Of a stretch of 64,000 nt of DNA, positions 1 through 7,894 are shown piece after piece (the first letter of the stretch is position 1; every line of letters starts with the position of its first letter). This DNA is from Ruminococcus callidus (GTDB taxonomy: Bacteria > Bacillota > Clostridia > Oscillospirales > Ruminococcaceae). The stretch lies in assembly GCF_020709055.1 (NCBI RefSeq), contig NZ_JAJFCK010000001.1, positions 1 to 64,000 of the forward strand, in the 5' to 3' direction. The notes beneath the pieces were generated by a model, which saw nothing but the letters and a program-made list of their open reading frames with translations, had not been told where the DNA came from and ran no database searches. A program made the position numbers and the translations under genes.

Positions 1-605
1 CCTCCTGTGTTATTTATATTTTACCATAGTTGACTGCGTTTTTACAGACTTTTTTCGGTGAGTCTTTGAAAAATAATCTTCACCTCCAGGTGCTCTCCAT
101 TGCGGAATCTTGAAAGACGATAATGTACAATTGTTATTTTTACAGGCAAAATAGCCTGAATGCGATGAATTTTCGTGTCTAACTTTTTGTCCGCAGACTC
201 GTTCTTTCCTTCAAATGGGCGCAGTTATCTTATATTAGGCGTAGCTGAAATTATTAACAAAAATATATTTACATTGTCGAAAATATATGTTATATTTATA
301 ATATAAATATCATTTTTGCGTGACTGTAATAATGATTTCTGTATTATCGAATTTTGCGCACATAATCACACAATAAAGTATAACAAAAGTTCTAGCATAC
401 AACTCTTCGATGTACTGAAACAGAATGACTCTTCCCATTTATCAAAAATGCTCGTTTCAAATATGTATCGATATTCTAACAATACCGCATAAAGTCCGCT
501 TGAAAATTTTGTAAAAACATCTGTTGATATATCGGCTGTATCATTTTGTGAACTGCCGATTTTATACAAATATATTTTTATATTTTAAAGAATGGAGGGA
601 AACTC
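1..605. other. Gene-poor AT-rich region at window start
   Basis: No convincing gene lies here. The first five bases (cctcc) read as a GGAGG ribosome binding site on the minus strand, so a leftward gene probably begins just outside the window. The rest is AT-rich and carries the promoter of the gene starting at 606, with a leader of roughly 300 nt between the predicted transcription start and the ATG. A 67-codon minus-strand frame (366-569) has no ribosome binding site and I do not accept it as a gene. Confidence 0.5.
274..302 (+). promoter_or_regulatory. Sigma-A-type promoter for the dockerin protein at 606
   Basis: TTGTCG (274-279) and TATAAT (297-302) are separated by exactly 17 bp. This predicts transcription from about 309 and a leader of about 297 nt before the start codon, long enough to hold a regulatory RNA structure, although I recognise no known riboswitch in it. 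Confidence 0.6.
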
Positions 606-3284
606 ATGAAGAAAAAATTTACCAAGCAAGTAATTAGCGCACTCCTGTCCATTGGTGTGTTGTTTAGTACTGTCGGAACAGAAGAATTGTTTCTCAGTGC
701 AGAAAACAACTATGACATTACCTTGACCATTACATATCCGAGATCAGGAGAGGCTCCGGAGATACCGTCCGATTTTGAAAGCCTTTCTTCTCTGGATCTC
801 ACCTATCTTGGGTGCGAATGGAAAACTGCCGATAATACAGAACAGTGGGACGACGGCACAGAGTTTATCGAGTGGATGTATACATTTGTGAACAGCAGGA
901 ATTATAACAGCCTGAACACTTTTGAAGATGGGATCATGTACCATCAACGCACCTATTTTAAGATCGCAAATGTTTCTGTATCCGGCGAAGAAGAGGCAGC
1001 CGTCACTCTGGTGGACTCTGCAACAAATCAGAAATTTAATTCATCTGAAGTCTATCTGATAAGCGGCGAGGAGCTTATCAGCGAGCTCGGAGGAGCAGTA
1101 GATTTACCTTCCGATATAACGGCAAACGATTCATTAATGTATATTGACACAGGTGCTTTAATTGGCTCACCTTGGGGACATATGCATACCGAAAGCTCCG
1201 AATACACATTTGACGATCAGAACCATTGGAAAGTGTGCTCGGAATGCGGAATCAAGCTGGTAGATACCGTTTGTAATCACAGCAGTTCTTATGGCATACT
1301 TGAAAGATGGACATCTACACAGCGTGCAACTGAAACACGAGAAGGCATTTGGCAAAAAACATGTAATTCCTGTGCGTATGCATATGACACTGTAACATCT
1401 CCTGCCGTTTCTGAACAGACCATTGTTTCCAGCTACAAAGAATTACAAGCAGCACTTGCGAAAGGCGGAAAGCAGTGGATCACCTTAAAGAAAAATAGTT
1501 CCGAAAACACATGGCTTTATCAGGAAGACATGGAAAGTGATGATATGCTGGTTCTGAATGATCCAGATGCCGACATCACGATCGACCTGAATCACTGCAG
1601 TGTGATTCGGGATACCGGCAGATACGATAATGCCTTGTTCGACATCCGGCAGGGCAAGCTGCGGATCTTCAGTACACAGCTGACAGGCGTTCCGGCAAAT
1701 GATTGGAATATGCAATTCCGAAGTGCAGCATATACGTCCTGTTTGTTCCGCGTTGGAAAAAATGGTGCTCTGCATCTGACAAATATAAGTGGTGCTACGC
1801 CTTATCAGGGCATGGCTTATGGACAGCCCATGATCATTTCCGAAGGTGATCTGCAGATCGATGGCGGGCATTACCGCAATATGATCGATACGTTCTCTCC
1901 CGACAAAGAAACTCGCGGAGCAGCAATTTTGATCGATGGCGGCACTGCGGTTATCAACGGCGGTAAATATGAAGGCACGGCATGCAGCGTGGCTGTACGG
2001 AATGATGCTCAGCTGACTGTAAATCATGGATATATCGGCAGTTGGGATACCGGTCTGTACATTGGAGGTAGTGCAAATGCAGTAATCAATGACGGAGAAT
2101 TTGACCGCTATGAAATAACTTCCTCTTCTTCCAAATCTCAGAATTGCGCTTTGATGATGGAAAGTTCTGGCAATCTAACGATACACAACGGCAACTTTTA
2201 CGGAGCAAAACAGGGTTTATTCCTGAAATCGGCCGGGCAGGTCACCATTTGGAACGGTTCTTTCAAAAGCAGGAATCCCAGAGAAGCCCAACAGGCAGCA
2301 ATGGTGATTTCCGATATGGAAAACATGAATGTCTCAGTCTACAACGGGACATTTTCAGGGACAACCGGAATACGATCCAACGTAAAATTCTCGTTGAAAG
2401 ACATTCTTCCGGACAAGAACGGCAATGGCATGAAAGCTATGGATAATGGTGTGGTGATCGATCTCAACACAGAAGCATTCATATTTGGCGAAAACAGCCT
2501 GACGATTGAAAAATCAGTTCCTATAATCACGAAACAACCTCAGAATGTAACTTTGATTTCGGGCAATGATGCAAGGTTCTCTGTAGAAGCAATTGGTGCC
2601 GTGCGTTATGAATGGGAAATATTTGATGTAGAAGATGAAACGCAGCAGCCCTATTCCAGAGAAACTGTATTGGCACACTGTTCTGGTGTTAACAGCTTTG
2701 AAGAAAGTACATTTCAGATTTATGGTGTCAGCTCTTGGTTTATGAATAAGGCGGTACATGTATGGATCAAAGGCAAGGACGGCGGTGTCACCTCTCACAC
2801 GGCATATTTCAACATCATTGTCAAACCGCCGGTAGCAGTATCTCAGCTTAAAAACGTGATCGTTGCTCCCGGTGGTACTACGACTTTCACTTTTGAGACC
2901 TTGTATGCAGATGAATTTCGCTGGTATTTTACCAATTATGAATGGGATCAGATAGATAATGAAGAACTGTTGGAATATAAAAGCAACGGTCGCACATTGA
3001 CGCTGTACAATATTTCTGAGTTTTGGGACGGAGAAACGGTTTATTGTAATGCACTCAATGAATTGGGGTCCATCACCTCGGATAAAGCAGTCATCACAGT
3101 AGGGATTGCAGGCGACGTAAACGCAGATGGAGAATTGACAGCTGCAGATTTGGTGATGCTTCAAAAATGGCTTATTCAATCCGGATCTATCAATAATGGA
3201 CGACTTGGCGATTTGGATGGTAATGACATTCTGAACAGTATCGACTTGTCGATGCTTCGAAGCATGCTGATTGCAAATGAATAG
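606..3284 (+). CDS. Secreted dockerin protein with beta-helix-like and Ig-like regions
   Basis: This is an 892-aa exported protein that probably docks onto a cellulosome scaffoldin. The start follows a strong AGGGA site. Residues 1 to about 31 form a signal peptide (Lys-rich start, hydrophobic core). Around 190-270 there are two Cys-x2-Cys pairs in an HWKxCxxCG-type repeat seen in clostridial surface proteins. About 290-640 is rich in short repeats of the INGGxY/F and IDGGxY kind, typical of a right-handed beta-helix. Two Ig-like segments follow (about 660-750 and 755-835), each opening with a Pro/Gln strand. Residues 836-892 are a type I dockerin with two calcium-loop repeats (DVNADGELTAADL and DLDGNDILNSIDL). 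No catalytic motif of a named lyase or hydrolase is evident, so it may be an enzyme of unrecognised specificity or a binding protein. The dockerin call is strong; the enzymatic role is unknown. Confidence 0.8.
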   Translation: MKKKFTKQVISALLSIGVLFSTVGTEELFLSAENNYDITLTITYPRSGEAPEIPSDFESLSSLDLTYLGCEWKTADNTEQWDDGTEFIEWMYTFVNSRNYNSLNTFEDGIMYHQRTYFKIANVSVSGEEEAAVTLVDSATNQKFNSSEVYLISGEELISELGGAVDLPSDITANDSLMYIDTGALIGSPWGHMHTESSEYTFDDQNHWKVCSECGIKLVDTVCNHSSSYGILERWTSTQRATETREGIWQKTCNSCAYAYDTVTSPAVSEQTIVSSYKELQAALAKGGKQWITLKKNSSENTWLYQEDMESDDMLVLNDPDADITIDLNHCSVIRDTGRYDNALFDIRQGKLRIFSTQLTGVPANDWNMQFRSAAYTSCLFRVGKNGALHLTNISGATPYQGMAYGQPMIISEGDLQIDGGHYRNMIDTFSPDKETRGAAILIDGGTAVINGGKYEGTACSVAVRNDAQLTVNHGYIGSWDTGLYIGGSANAVINDGEFDRYEITSSSSKSQNCALMMESSGNLTIHNGNFYGAKQGLFLKSAGQVTIWNGSFKSRNPREAQQAAMVISDMENMNVSVYNGTFSGTTGIRSNVKFSLKDILPDKNGNGMKAMDNGVVIDLNTEAFIFGENSLTIEKSVPIITKQPQNVTLISGNDARFSVEAIGAVRYEWEIFDVEDETQQPYSRETVLAHCSGVNSFEESTFQIYGVSSWFMNKAVHVWIKGKDGGVTSHTAYFNIIVKPPVAVSQLKNVIVAPGGTTTFTFETLYADEFRWYFTNYEWDQIDNEELLEYKSNGRTLTLYNISEFWDGETVYCNALNELGSITSDKAVITVGIAGDVNADGELTAADLVMLQKWLIQSGSINNGRLGDLDGNDILNSIDLSMLRSMLIANE

Positions 3285-3462
3285 CTCTGATTATGCTGCA
3301 CTTGACTTGACAATCTATCATGGCGAAAATGATTTGCAAACAGCACAAAACGTCTCCAAATGTACAGAACAACTGCTGCAGGATATCCTCTATGGTATCT
3401 GCAACGATCCCATGTATCAGAATATGACAAAAGCATGCGAAAAGCGGGTTTTTGATCTTTGA
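3277..3462 (+). CDS. Doubtful 61-aa ORF overlapping the dockerin gene end
   Basis: An open frame starts inside the last codons of the dockerin gene and ends before the next terminator. Its product (beginning MNSSDYAALDL) is hydrophilic and looks protein-like in composition, but I recognise no family and see no good ribosome binding site. It could be a translationally coupled small protein, the tail of a decayed gene, or chance. Confidence 0.2.
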   Translation: MNSSDYAALDLTIYHGENDLQTAQNVSKCTEQLLQDILYGICNDPMYQNMTKACEKRVFDL

Positions 3463-3479
3463 TCGCACAAAAAACGAAA

Positions 3480-3514
3480 AATGCCCCTGCACTTTATTGA
3501 AGTGCGGGGGCATT
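3480..3514 (-). terminator. Intrinsic terminator of the GH31 gene
   Basis: AATGCCCCTGCACTT pairs with AAGTGCGGGGGCATT across a 5-nt loop, 15 bp with one G-T pair. On the minus strand the hairpin is followed by a T-rich tract, which suits the GH31 gene that stops at 3551. The plus-strand side has no T tract. Confidence 0.8.
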
Positions 3515-3550
3515 CCTAATGGGCAAATTAACTAGATATTGAACAGACGA

Positions 3551-5530
3551 TTAGAGCATCGATACTTTCAGACTCTTTTCCATATCGGAAGAAATACCAT
3601 CATCTACGTACAGTTCATACGAGCAATCCGGATAGCCCAGCATGGTCAATGCATGCATATCCAGTTCGGCAGTGTTTTCAGCAGCCTTGGCAAACGGAAT
3701 TGCCTTCTGATTCCGAATGAAGAAAACAAGTTCGTCCAGTGCAGCTGCAACGTAGTGGTGTCCCTTGGGGAGAACTTCTGTCTCATAGTCCTCACAGGAG
3801 CGCATTCTCACCAGCATCATTTCTTCCGGCAGGTATACATAACGACCCTGTGCATTCTGTTTGTAGATCGGTGCAATCATCAGTTCGTTCCCCAAAAGCA
3901 GCTGATCTTCCACCTGCTTTGCCATGTCATCCTTCGGGAAATCAAAGACGAGTGGCTTGAACATCATCTCATCGTGCAGTGCAGCCTTCAGGAATTCGCT
4001 GTAGAGATAGGGGATAAGGCTGTACCGAATCCGGATCATCTCCCCAGTTGCCTGCACATTTTCGAACTGATACAGTTCCTGCTCTCGTGTGCCGTCTGCT
4101 GCGTGATTGCGGAAGAGCGGGGTGAACAGCGAGTACTGGAGCCAGCGAAGCACCAGATCTTCTGTAGTATCGCAGCCAAATCCGCCGGTATCGCAGCCGG
4201 TAAAGAGGAAGCCTGCCATATTCAGCGCCGGCAGCTGTTGCATCGACTGGAGAATATGCGACCACCAGGACTTGTTGTCACCCTGCCAGATACCGCCGTA
4301 CCGATGTGCGCCAATGTAAGACGACCGGGAGAAGAACAGCGTGCGCTTGTCAGGAGAGATTTTCTGCAGTGCCTCAAAAGCAGAACGTGTCATGTTCATA
4401 CCGTAGAGGTTGTGCACCTCGCTGTGCTTTACCATCTTGCCGTCCACATTGTGGTAGAACTTATCGTAATCTCCGATGTTGCCGTTCAGTCCGGCAACCA
4501 TACCAGTAAATGCAAAATACTCATTGATTCCCATGTTTCCGGAAGTAAGCTTTTCAATCTCTGCACAGGTATCTGCCAGTCTGTCCTCGGTGTAGAAAAT
4601 TGCCGGTTCGTTCATGTCGTTCCAGAACCCATCAATGCCCTGTTCTGTCAGCACAGAATACTTTTTACCGAACCACGCTCTTGCCTCCGGCTGGAGGAAA
4701 TCCGGAAAATGAACACGTCCCGGCCATACTGCGCCGACAAAATCGCCGCCCTCTGCGTTCTTGCAGAAGTAGTTCTTCTCAACGCCTTCTTCGTAGACAT
4801 CGTAGTCTTTTTCAATCTTGACACCAGCGTCAATAATGGGAACCAGATGAATGCCCTGTGCCTGCATTTCCTCTGAAAACTTCTTCAGATTCGGAAAACG
4901 CTCCGTGTCCACAGTAAAGTCTTTATATCGCTCCATGTAGTCGATATCCAGATAGATGCTGTCGATCGGAATACCAGCAGCCTTGTACTTTTCTGCAACC
5001 GTGCGAATGTCCTGCTCTGTCTTATAACCCCAGCGGCTCTGACCATAACCGAATGCCCAGAGCGGGGGAATGTAGCTTTTGCCGATGATCTGCCGGAACT
5101 GCTTGACAATATCCTTTTCTGTTTCACCGGTGATGATGTATACCACAAGGTCATTCTTTGCTGCCTGAATGGTCATCTGGCTGCGGTTAGTATAGCCAAT
5201 GTCAAATGTCATCTTTCCGGCATAGTCGAAAAATGCACCAAATGTAACTGCACCGCGGATGAGAATAAAATTGTGTGCGCCGTACAGCGAACGTGCGTCC
5301 TCATGATGATTGGGATTATCATAGTTCCAGCTGACATACTGCCAGCCTCTTTTGTTGATGCCTCGAATCTGTTCGCCCAGACCGTATACAATGTCATCTT
5401 CTGCGAGTGCATAAGTAAATCTGCCCTGCTCATCCACAGTGAAAAACGGCAGCGAATCCTTTGCCGGCTCCATATTCATGACAACTGCATCAGTGGGGAA
5501 AGGGGTTCCAAATACATATTTTTGAATCAT
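3551..5530 (-). CDS. GH31 family alpha-glucosidase-type glycoside hydrolase
   Basis: This 659-aa enzyme should hydrolyse alpha-linked glucosides or xylosides with retention. The catalytic (beta/alpha)8 barrel shows the GH31 signature GFWNDMNEPAIF, whose Asp near residue 305 is the expected nucleophile, and a downstream RYGGIWQGDNKS segment carrying the expected acid/base Asp. Barrel-entry motifs (PPLWAFGYGQSRWGY) are also intact. An in-frame upstream extension exists, but the ATG at 5530 has an AAAGGA site 8-9 bases before it and gives the usual beginning. There is no signal peptide, so it acts in the cytoplasm on imported oligosaccharides. It is divergently transcribed from the AraC regulator at 5661, the likely controller. 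Substrate (alpha-glucoside or alpha-xyloside) cannot be settled from sequence. Confidence 0.88.
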   Translation of the reverse strand: MIQKYVFGTPFPTDAVVMNMEPAKDSLPFFTVDEQGRFTYALAEDDIVYGLGEQIRGINKRGWQYVSWNYDNPNHHEDARSLYGAHNFILIRGAVTFGAFFDYAGKMTFDIGYTNRSQMTIQAAKNDLVVYIITGETEKDIVKQFRQIIGKSYIPPLWAFGYGQSRWGYKTEQDIRTVAEKYKAAGIPIDSIYLDIDYMERYKDFTVDTERFPNLKKFSEEMQAQGIHLVPIIDAGVKIEKDYDVYEEGVEKNYFCKNAEGGDFVGAVWPGRVHFPDFLQPEARAWFGKKYSVLTEQGIDGFWNDMNEPAIFYTEDRLADTCAEIEKLTSGNMGINEYFAFTGMVAGLNGNIGDYDKFYHNVDGKMVKHSEVHNLYGMNMTRSAFEALQKISPDKRTLFFSRSSYIGAHRYGGIWQGDNKSWWSHILQSMQQLPALNMAGFLFTGCDTGGFGCDTTEDLVLRWLQYSLFTPLFRNHAADGTREQELYQFENVQATGEMIRIRYSLIPYLYSEFLKAALHDEMMFKPLVFDFPKDDMAKQVEDQLLLGNELMIAPIYKQNAQGRYVYLPEEMMLVRMRSCEDYETEVLPKGHHYVAAALDELVFFIRNQKAIPFAKAAENTAELDMHALTMLGYPDCSYELYVDDGISSDMEKSLKVSML

Positions 5531-5608
5531 AACTGCACATCCTTTCAAAGGTCTATTGCGTTTTGTCCTTCTATATGATATAATACGATAAAACGGCATT
5601 AAAATCTA

Positions 5609-5636
5609 TTGATATTCTACGATATTCTGATACAAT
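5609..5636 (+). promoter_or_regulatory. Putative promoter of the AraC-family gene at 5661
   Basis: TTGATA (5609-5614) and TACAAT (5631-5636) are 16 bp apart in the AT-rich divergent region between the GH31 and AraC genes. The operator for the regulator probably also lies in 5531-5660 but I could not define a repeat. Confidence 0.4.
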
Positions 5637-5660
5637 CCTATTCTTTCGGAGGAAAATGAG

Positions 5661-6536
5661 ATGAATCCAAAAAATTCCAGAGAAAATCGCATTCACACAT
5701 CCCAAGGAAAGCCATTCAGCTACTATCAATGCATGATTCCAGATCAGTTCACCTGTGCGCCCATGCACTGGCACAATGAATTTGAAATCAATTTTGTGCG
5801 GGAGGGCCATGCTGAATTTACCTGCGGGGAAGAAAAAATGATATCTTCCGCAGGAGATATTATTGTAATCCAGCCCAATGTCATGCACTCGGTTTACGCA
5901 TGCCCCAATACACATCAGGTTTATGACACGCTTGTCTTTAGCCACGAAATTTTTGGCAGTACAGAATCCGGACGCTATATCAGTGAGTGCATTCGACCAT
6001 TGGTCAATGGCAGCATGCAGGTGCAAACCTATCTCACGCCAAAGCATCCCTATTATATAGAATTGGAAATGATGATGGAAAACATCTTTGCATGCGCCAA
6101 AGGCGATACCCCTCGCTTAGACATGCTCATGCGAAGTGAACTGACACGCTTTTTTTGGCTTCTGGAAACAGAGGCAGAAATCGACACCGATTTTCGGGAG
6201 CCGGGAGAAATCATCCGTCCCGCACTGGAATACATTGCAGAGCATTTTCAAGAAACTATTACCATACGGCAGCTTGCCACAGTAGTACATCTAAGTGAAA
6301 GCTATTTTATGAATCAATTCCAAAAGCACGTAGGATTCAGTGCGGTGGAATACATCTCGCATTTTCGCATTAACCGTGCGTGCCGTCTTTTGACAAACAC
6401 CAAGCAGAATGTTCTGGATATTGCTTTTGACTGCGGATTTCGGAATATCTCCAACTTCAATCGGCAGTTTCGAAAGATCACCGGCTGTTCTCCAACAGAA
6501 TACCGAAAAAAATCGCAGGATTTTCAGACGAAATGA
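5661..6536 (+). CDS. AraC-family transcriptional regulator next to GH31
   Basis: A 291-aa regulator with the standard two-part layout. Residues about 30-100 form a cupin-type sugar-sensing domain (MHWHNEFEI, then a GDIIVIQPNVMH segment). The last ~100 residues hold the paired helix-turn-helix motifs, with the conserved second-helix signature AFDCGFRNISNFNRQFRK and the closing GCSPTEYR. A GGAGG site lies 8 bases before the ATG. It shares a divergent promoter region with the GH31 hydrolase and is inferred to activate it in response to a sugar. A terminator follows directly, so it is monocistronic. Confidence 0.88.
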   Translation: MNPKNSRENRIHTSQGKPFSYYQCMIPDQFTCAPMHWHNEFEINFVREGHAEFTCGEEKMISSAGDIIVIQPNVMHSVYACPNTHQVYDTLVFSHEIFGSTESGRYISECIRPLVNGSMQVQTYLTPKHPYYIELEMMMENIFACAKGDTPRLDMLMRSELTRFFWLLETEAEIDTDFREPGEIIRPALEYIAEHFQETITIRQLATVVHLSESYFMNQFQKHVGFSAVEYISHFRINRACRLLTNTKQNVLDIAFDCGFRNISNFNRQFRKITGCSPTEYRKKSQDFQTK

Positions 6537-6570
6537 AAGCTATTGTACCACTCCAGAATCCAAAAACGGC

Positions 6571-6596
6571 TGACATCTGAAAAGATGTCACTGCTT
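6571..6596 (+). terminator. Intrinsic terminator after the AraC gene
   Basis: TGACATCT and AGATGTCA form a perfect 8-bp stem with a GAAA tetraloop, followed by ctgctttttat. It lies 35 nt after the regulator stop and separates it from the esterase operon. Confidence 0.7.
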
Positions 6597-6662
6597 TTTA
6601 TATCAAGTTACGAAAAGAATAGAAAATCCGCCGTTTTCGTTTCAGAATGTTTCGTCAAAACC

Positions 6663-6691
6663 TTGTGTTTCCAGTCGAAACATGCTATAAT
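6663..6691 (+). promoter_or_regulatory. Promoter of the esterase and probably the kinase/RyR operon
   Basis: TTGTGT (6663-6668) and a perfect TATAAT (6686-6691) are spaced by 17 bp, 34 nt before the esterase start. No other clear promoter was seen before 15158, so this may drive the five genes up to 15157. Confidence 0.55.
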
Positions 6692-6724
6692 AAGAGGCAT
6701 AAAAGCAATAGGAGTATGAGAAAA

Positions 6725-7894
6725 ATGAACGAAAAATGGATTACCACATGGGGCAATGCCATTTCCATTACGGAACGCCGTCCCGAAAATTACGCCAAAA
6801 ATTTGACGCTGCGCTATCCGATCACAATAATGCTGGATGCAAGTGCTGTTCGCATTACGCTGGACAACTTTTGCGGAAACGAATCTGTGACAATTACCAG
6901 CGCTTTTTTGGCAAAATCAGACGGTGCAAACGGCATTGTTCCGGACACCATAGTGCCGCTGCAATTCAACAGAAATGCTTCCGTGACAATTCCGGCAGGG
7001 GAACGAATCAAAAGTGATGCTGTTTCTTTTCCTATCAAGCGTGGGGAAAAGCTTGCCGTCAGCCTGTATTTCGCCGATTTTACAGAAATGCGTTCCGGCG
7101 TAGTGATTACCGGACCAATGTCGCAGGGATACTTTGCTGTCGGTGATCAGACACAGGCAGAACACCTGCATCCGGACACCTCCAAAAAAACGCACACTTT
7201 CTATTTCTTAAGTGATATTGAAGTCCTGACGAATGAGAAAAATCGCACTGTCATCTGCTTTGGCGATTCCATTACCGCACAGGCATGGCCAGACGATCTG
7301 ATACAGCGAGTGCTGAAAGATGGAGACGGCACTACCGCAATTATTCGGAAAGCCGCCAGCGGCACACGCATTTTGCGGCAGTACGACAATATCACGTATG
7401 ATTCCTACGGACTGAAAGGTGCCACCCGATTTCCACGGGAGATAGAAGTATCCGGCGCAGATACGGTAATCATCCAGCACGGCATCAACGACATCATTCA
7501 TCCGGTTGGAACCGATGTCAATCCGTTTCGACCGTGGAGTGATCTGCCAAGCGCAGAGGATTTGATTGAGGGACTGCGGTTCTATGTGAAGATTGCCAGA
7601 GAAAAGGGGCTGCGTGTTTACATCGGAACTTTGCTGCCCATTGCCGGCTGGCGCACCTATGCAGAGTTCCGTGAAACCCTGCGAAATGAGGTCAACACAT
7701 GGATTCGTACAACCGATGAAATCGATGGCTGCATTGACTTTGACCGTGCCCTGTGTGATCCGCAAAACCCAACTGCATTTGCCGATGGATTCGACAGCGG
7801 CGATCACCTGCACCCCAGTGCAGCAGCCTATGAGAAAATGGCAGAAACCATACCATCCGAAATTTTACATAGAAAGGAAGAAAATCGATGTTAG
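6725..7894 (+). CDS. SGNH/GDSL-family esterase or lipase
   Basis: A 389-aa hydrolase of the SGNH family. The C-terminal half carries the family blocks: the nucleophile motif CFGDSIT (Ser near 182), the oxyanion block HGINDII (Asn near 255), and the catalytic pair GDHLHPS (Asp and His near 360-363). The N-terminal ~170 residues form a beta-rich segment often seen in GDSL proteins of gut Firmicutes. There is no signal peptide. The ATG at 6725 is chosen because AGGAG lies 9 bases upstream; the ATG at 6716 is too close to it. The stop overlaps the start of the next gene (ATGTTAG), so translation is coupled. A role in deacylating imported glycans is plausible, but its place at the head of the kinase/RyR locus leaves a different substrate open. 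Confidence 0.82.
   Translation: MNEKWITTWGNAISITERRPENYAKNLTLRYPITIMLDASAVRITLDNFCGNESVTITSAFLAKSDGANGIVPDTIVPLQFNRNASVTIPAGERIKSDAVSFPIKRGEKLAVSLYFADFTEMRSGVVITGPMSQGYFAVGDQTQAEHLHPDTSKKTHTFYFLSDIEVLTNEKNRTVICFGDSITAQAWPDDLIQRVLKDGDGTTAIIRKAASGTRILRQYDNITYDSYGLKGATRFPREIEVSGADTVIIQHGINDIIHPVGTDVNPFRPWSDLPSAEDLIEGLRFYVKIAREKGLRVYIGTLLPIAGWRTYAEFRETLRNEVNTWIRTTDEIDGCIDFDRALCDPQNPTAFADGFDSGDHLHPSAAAYEKMAETIPSEILHRKEENRC

Noticed and set aside
366..569. 67-codon minus-strand frame upstream of the dockerin gene
   Set aside because: No ribosome binding site, lies in the promoter/leader region, and shows no recognisable family.
3539..4876. 445-codon plus-strand frame opposite the GH31 gene
   Set aside because: Antisense shadow of a clear enzyme gene; His/Cys-rich and without a ribosome binding site.
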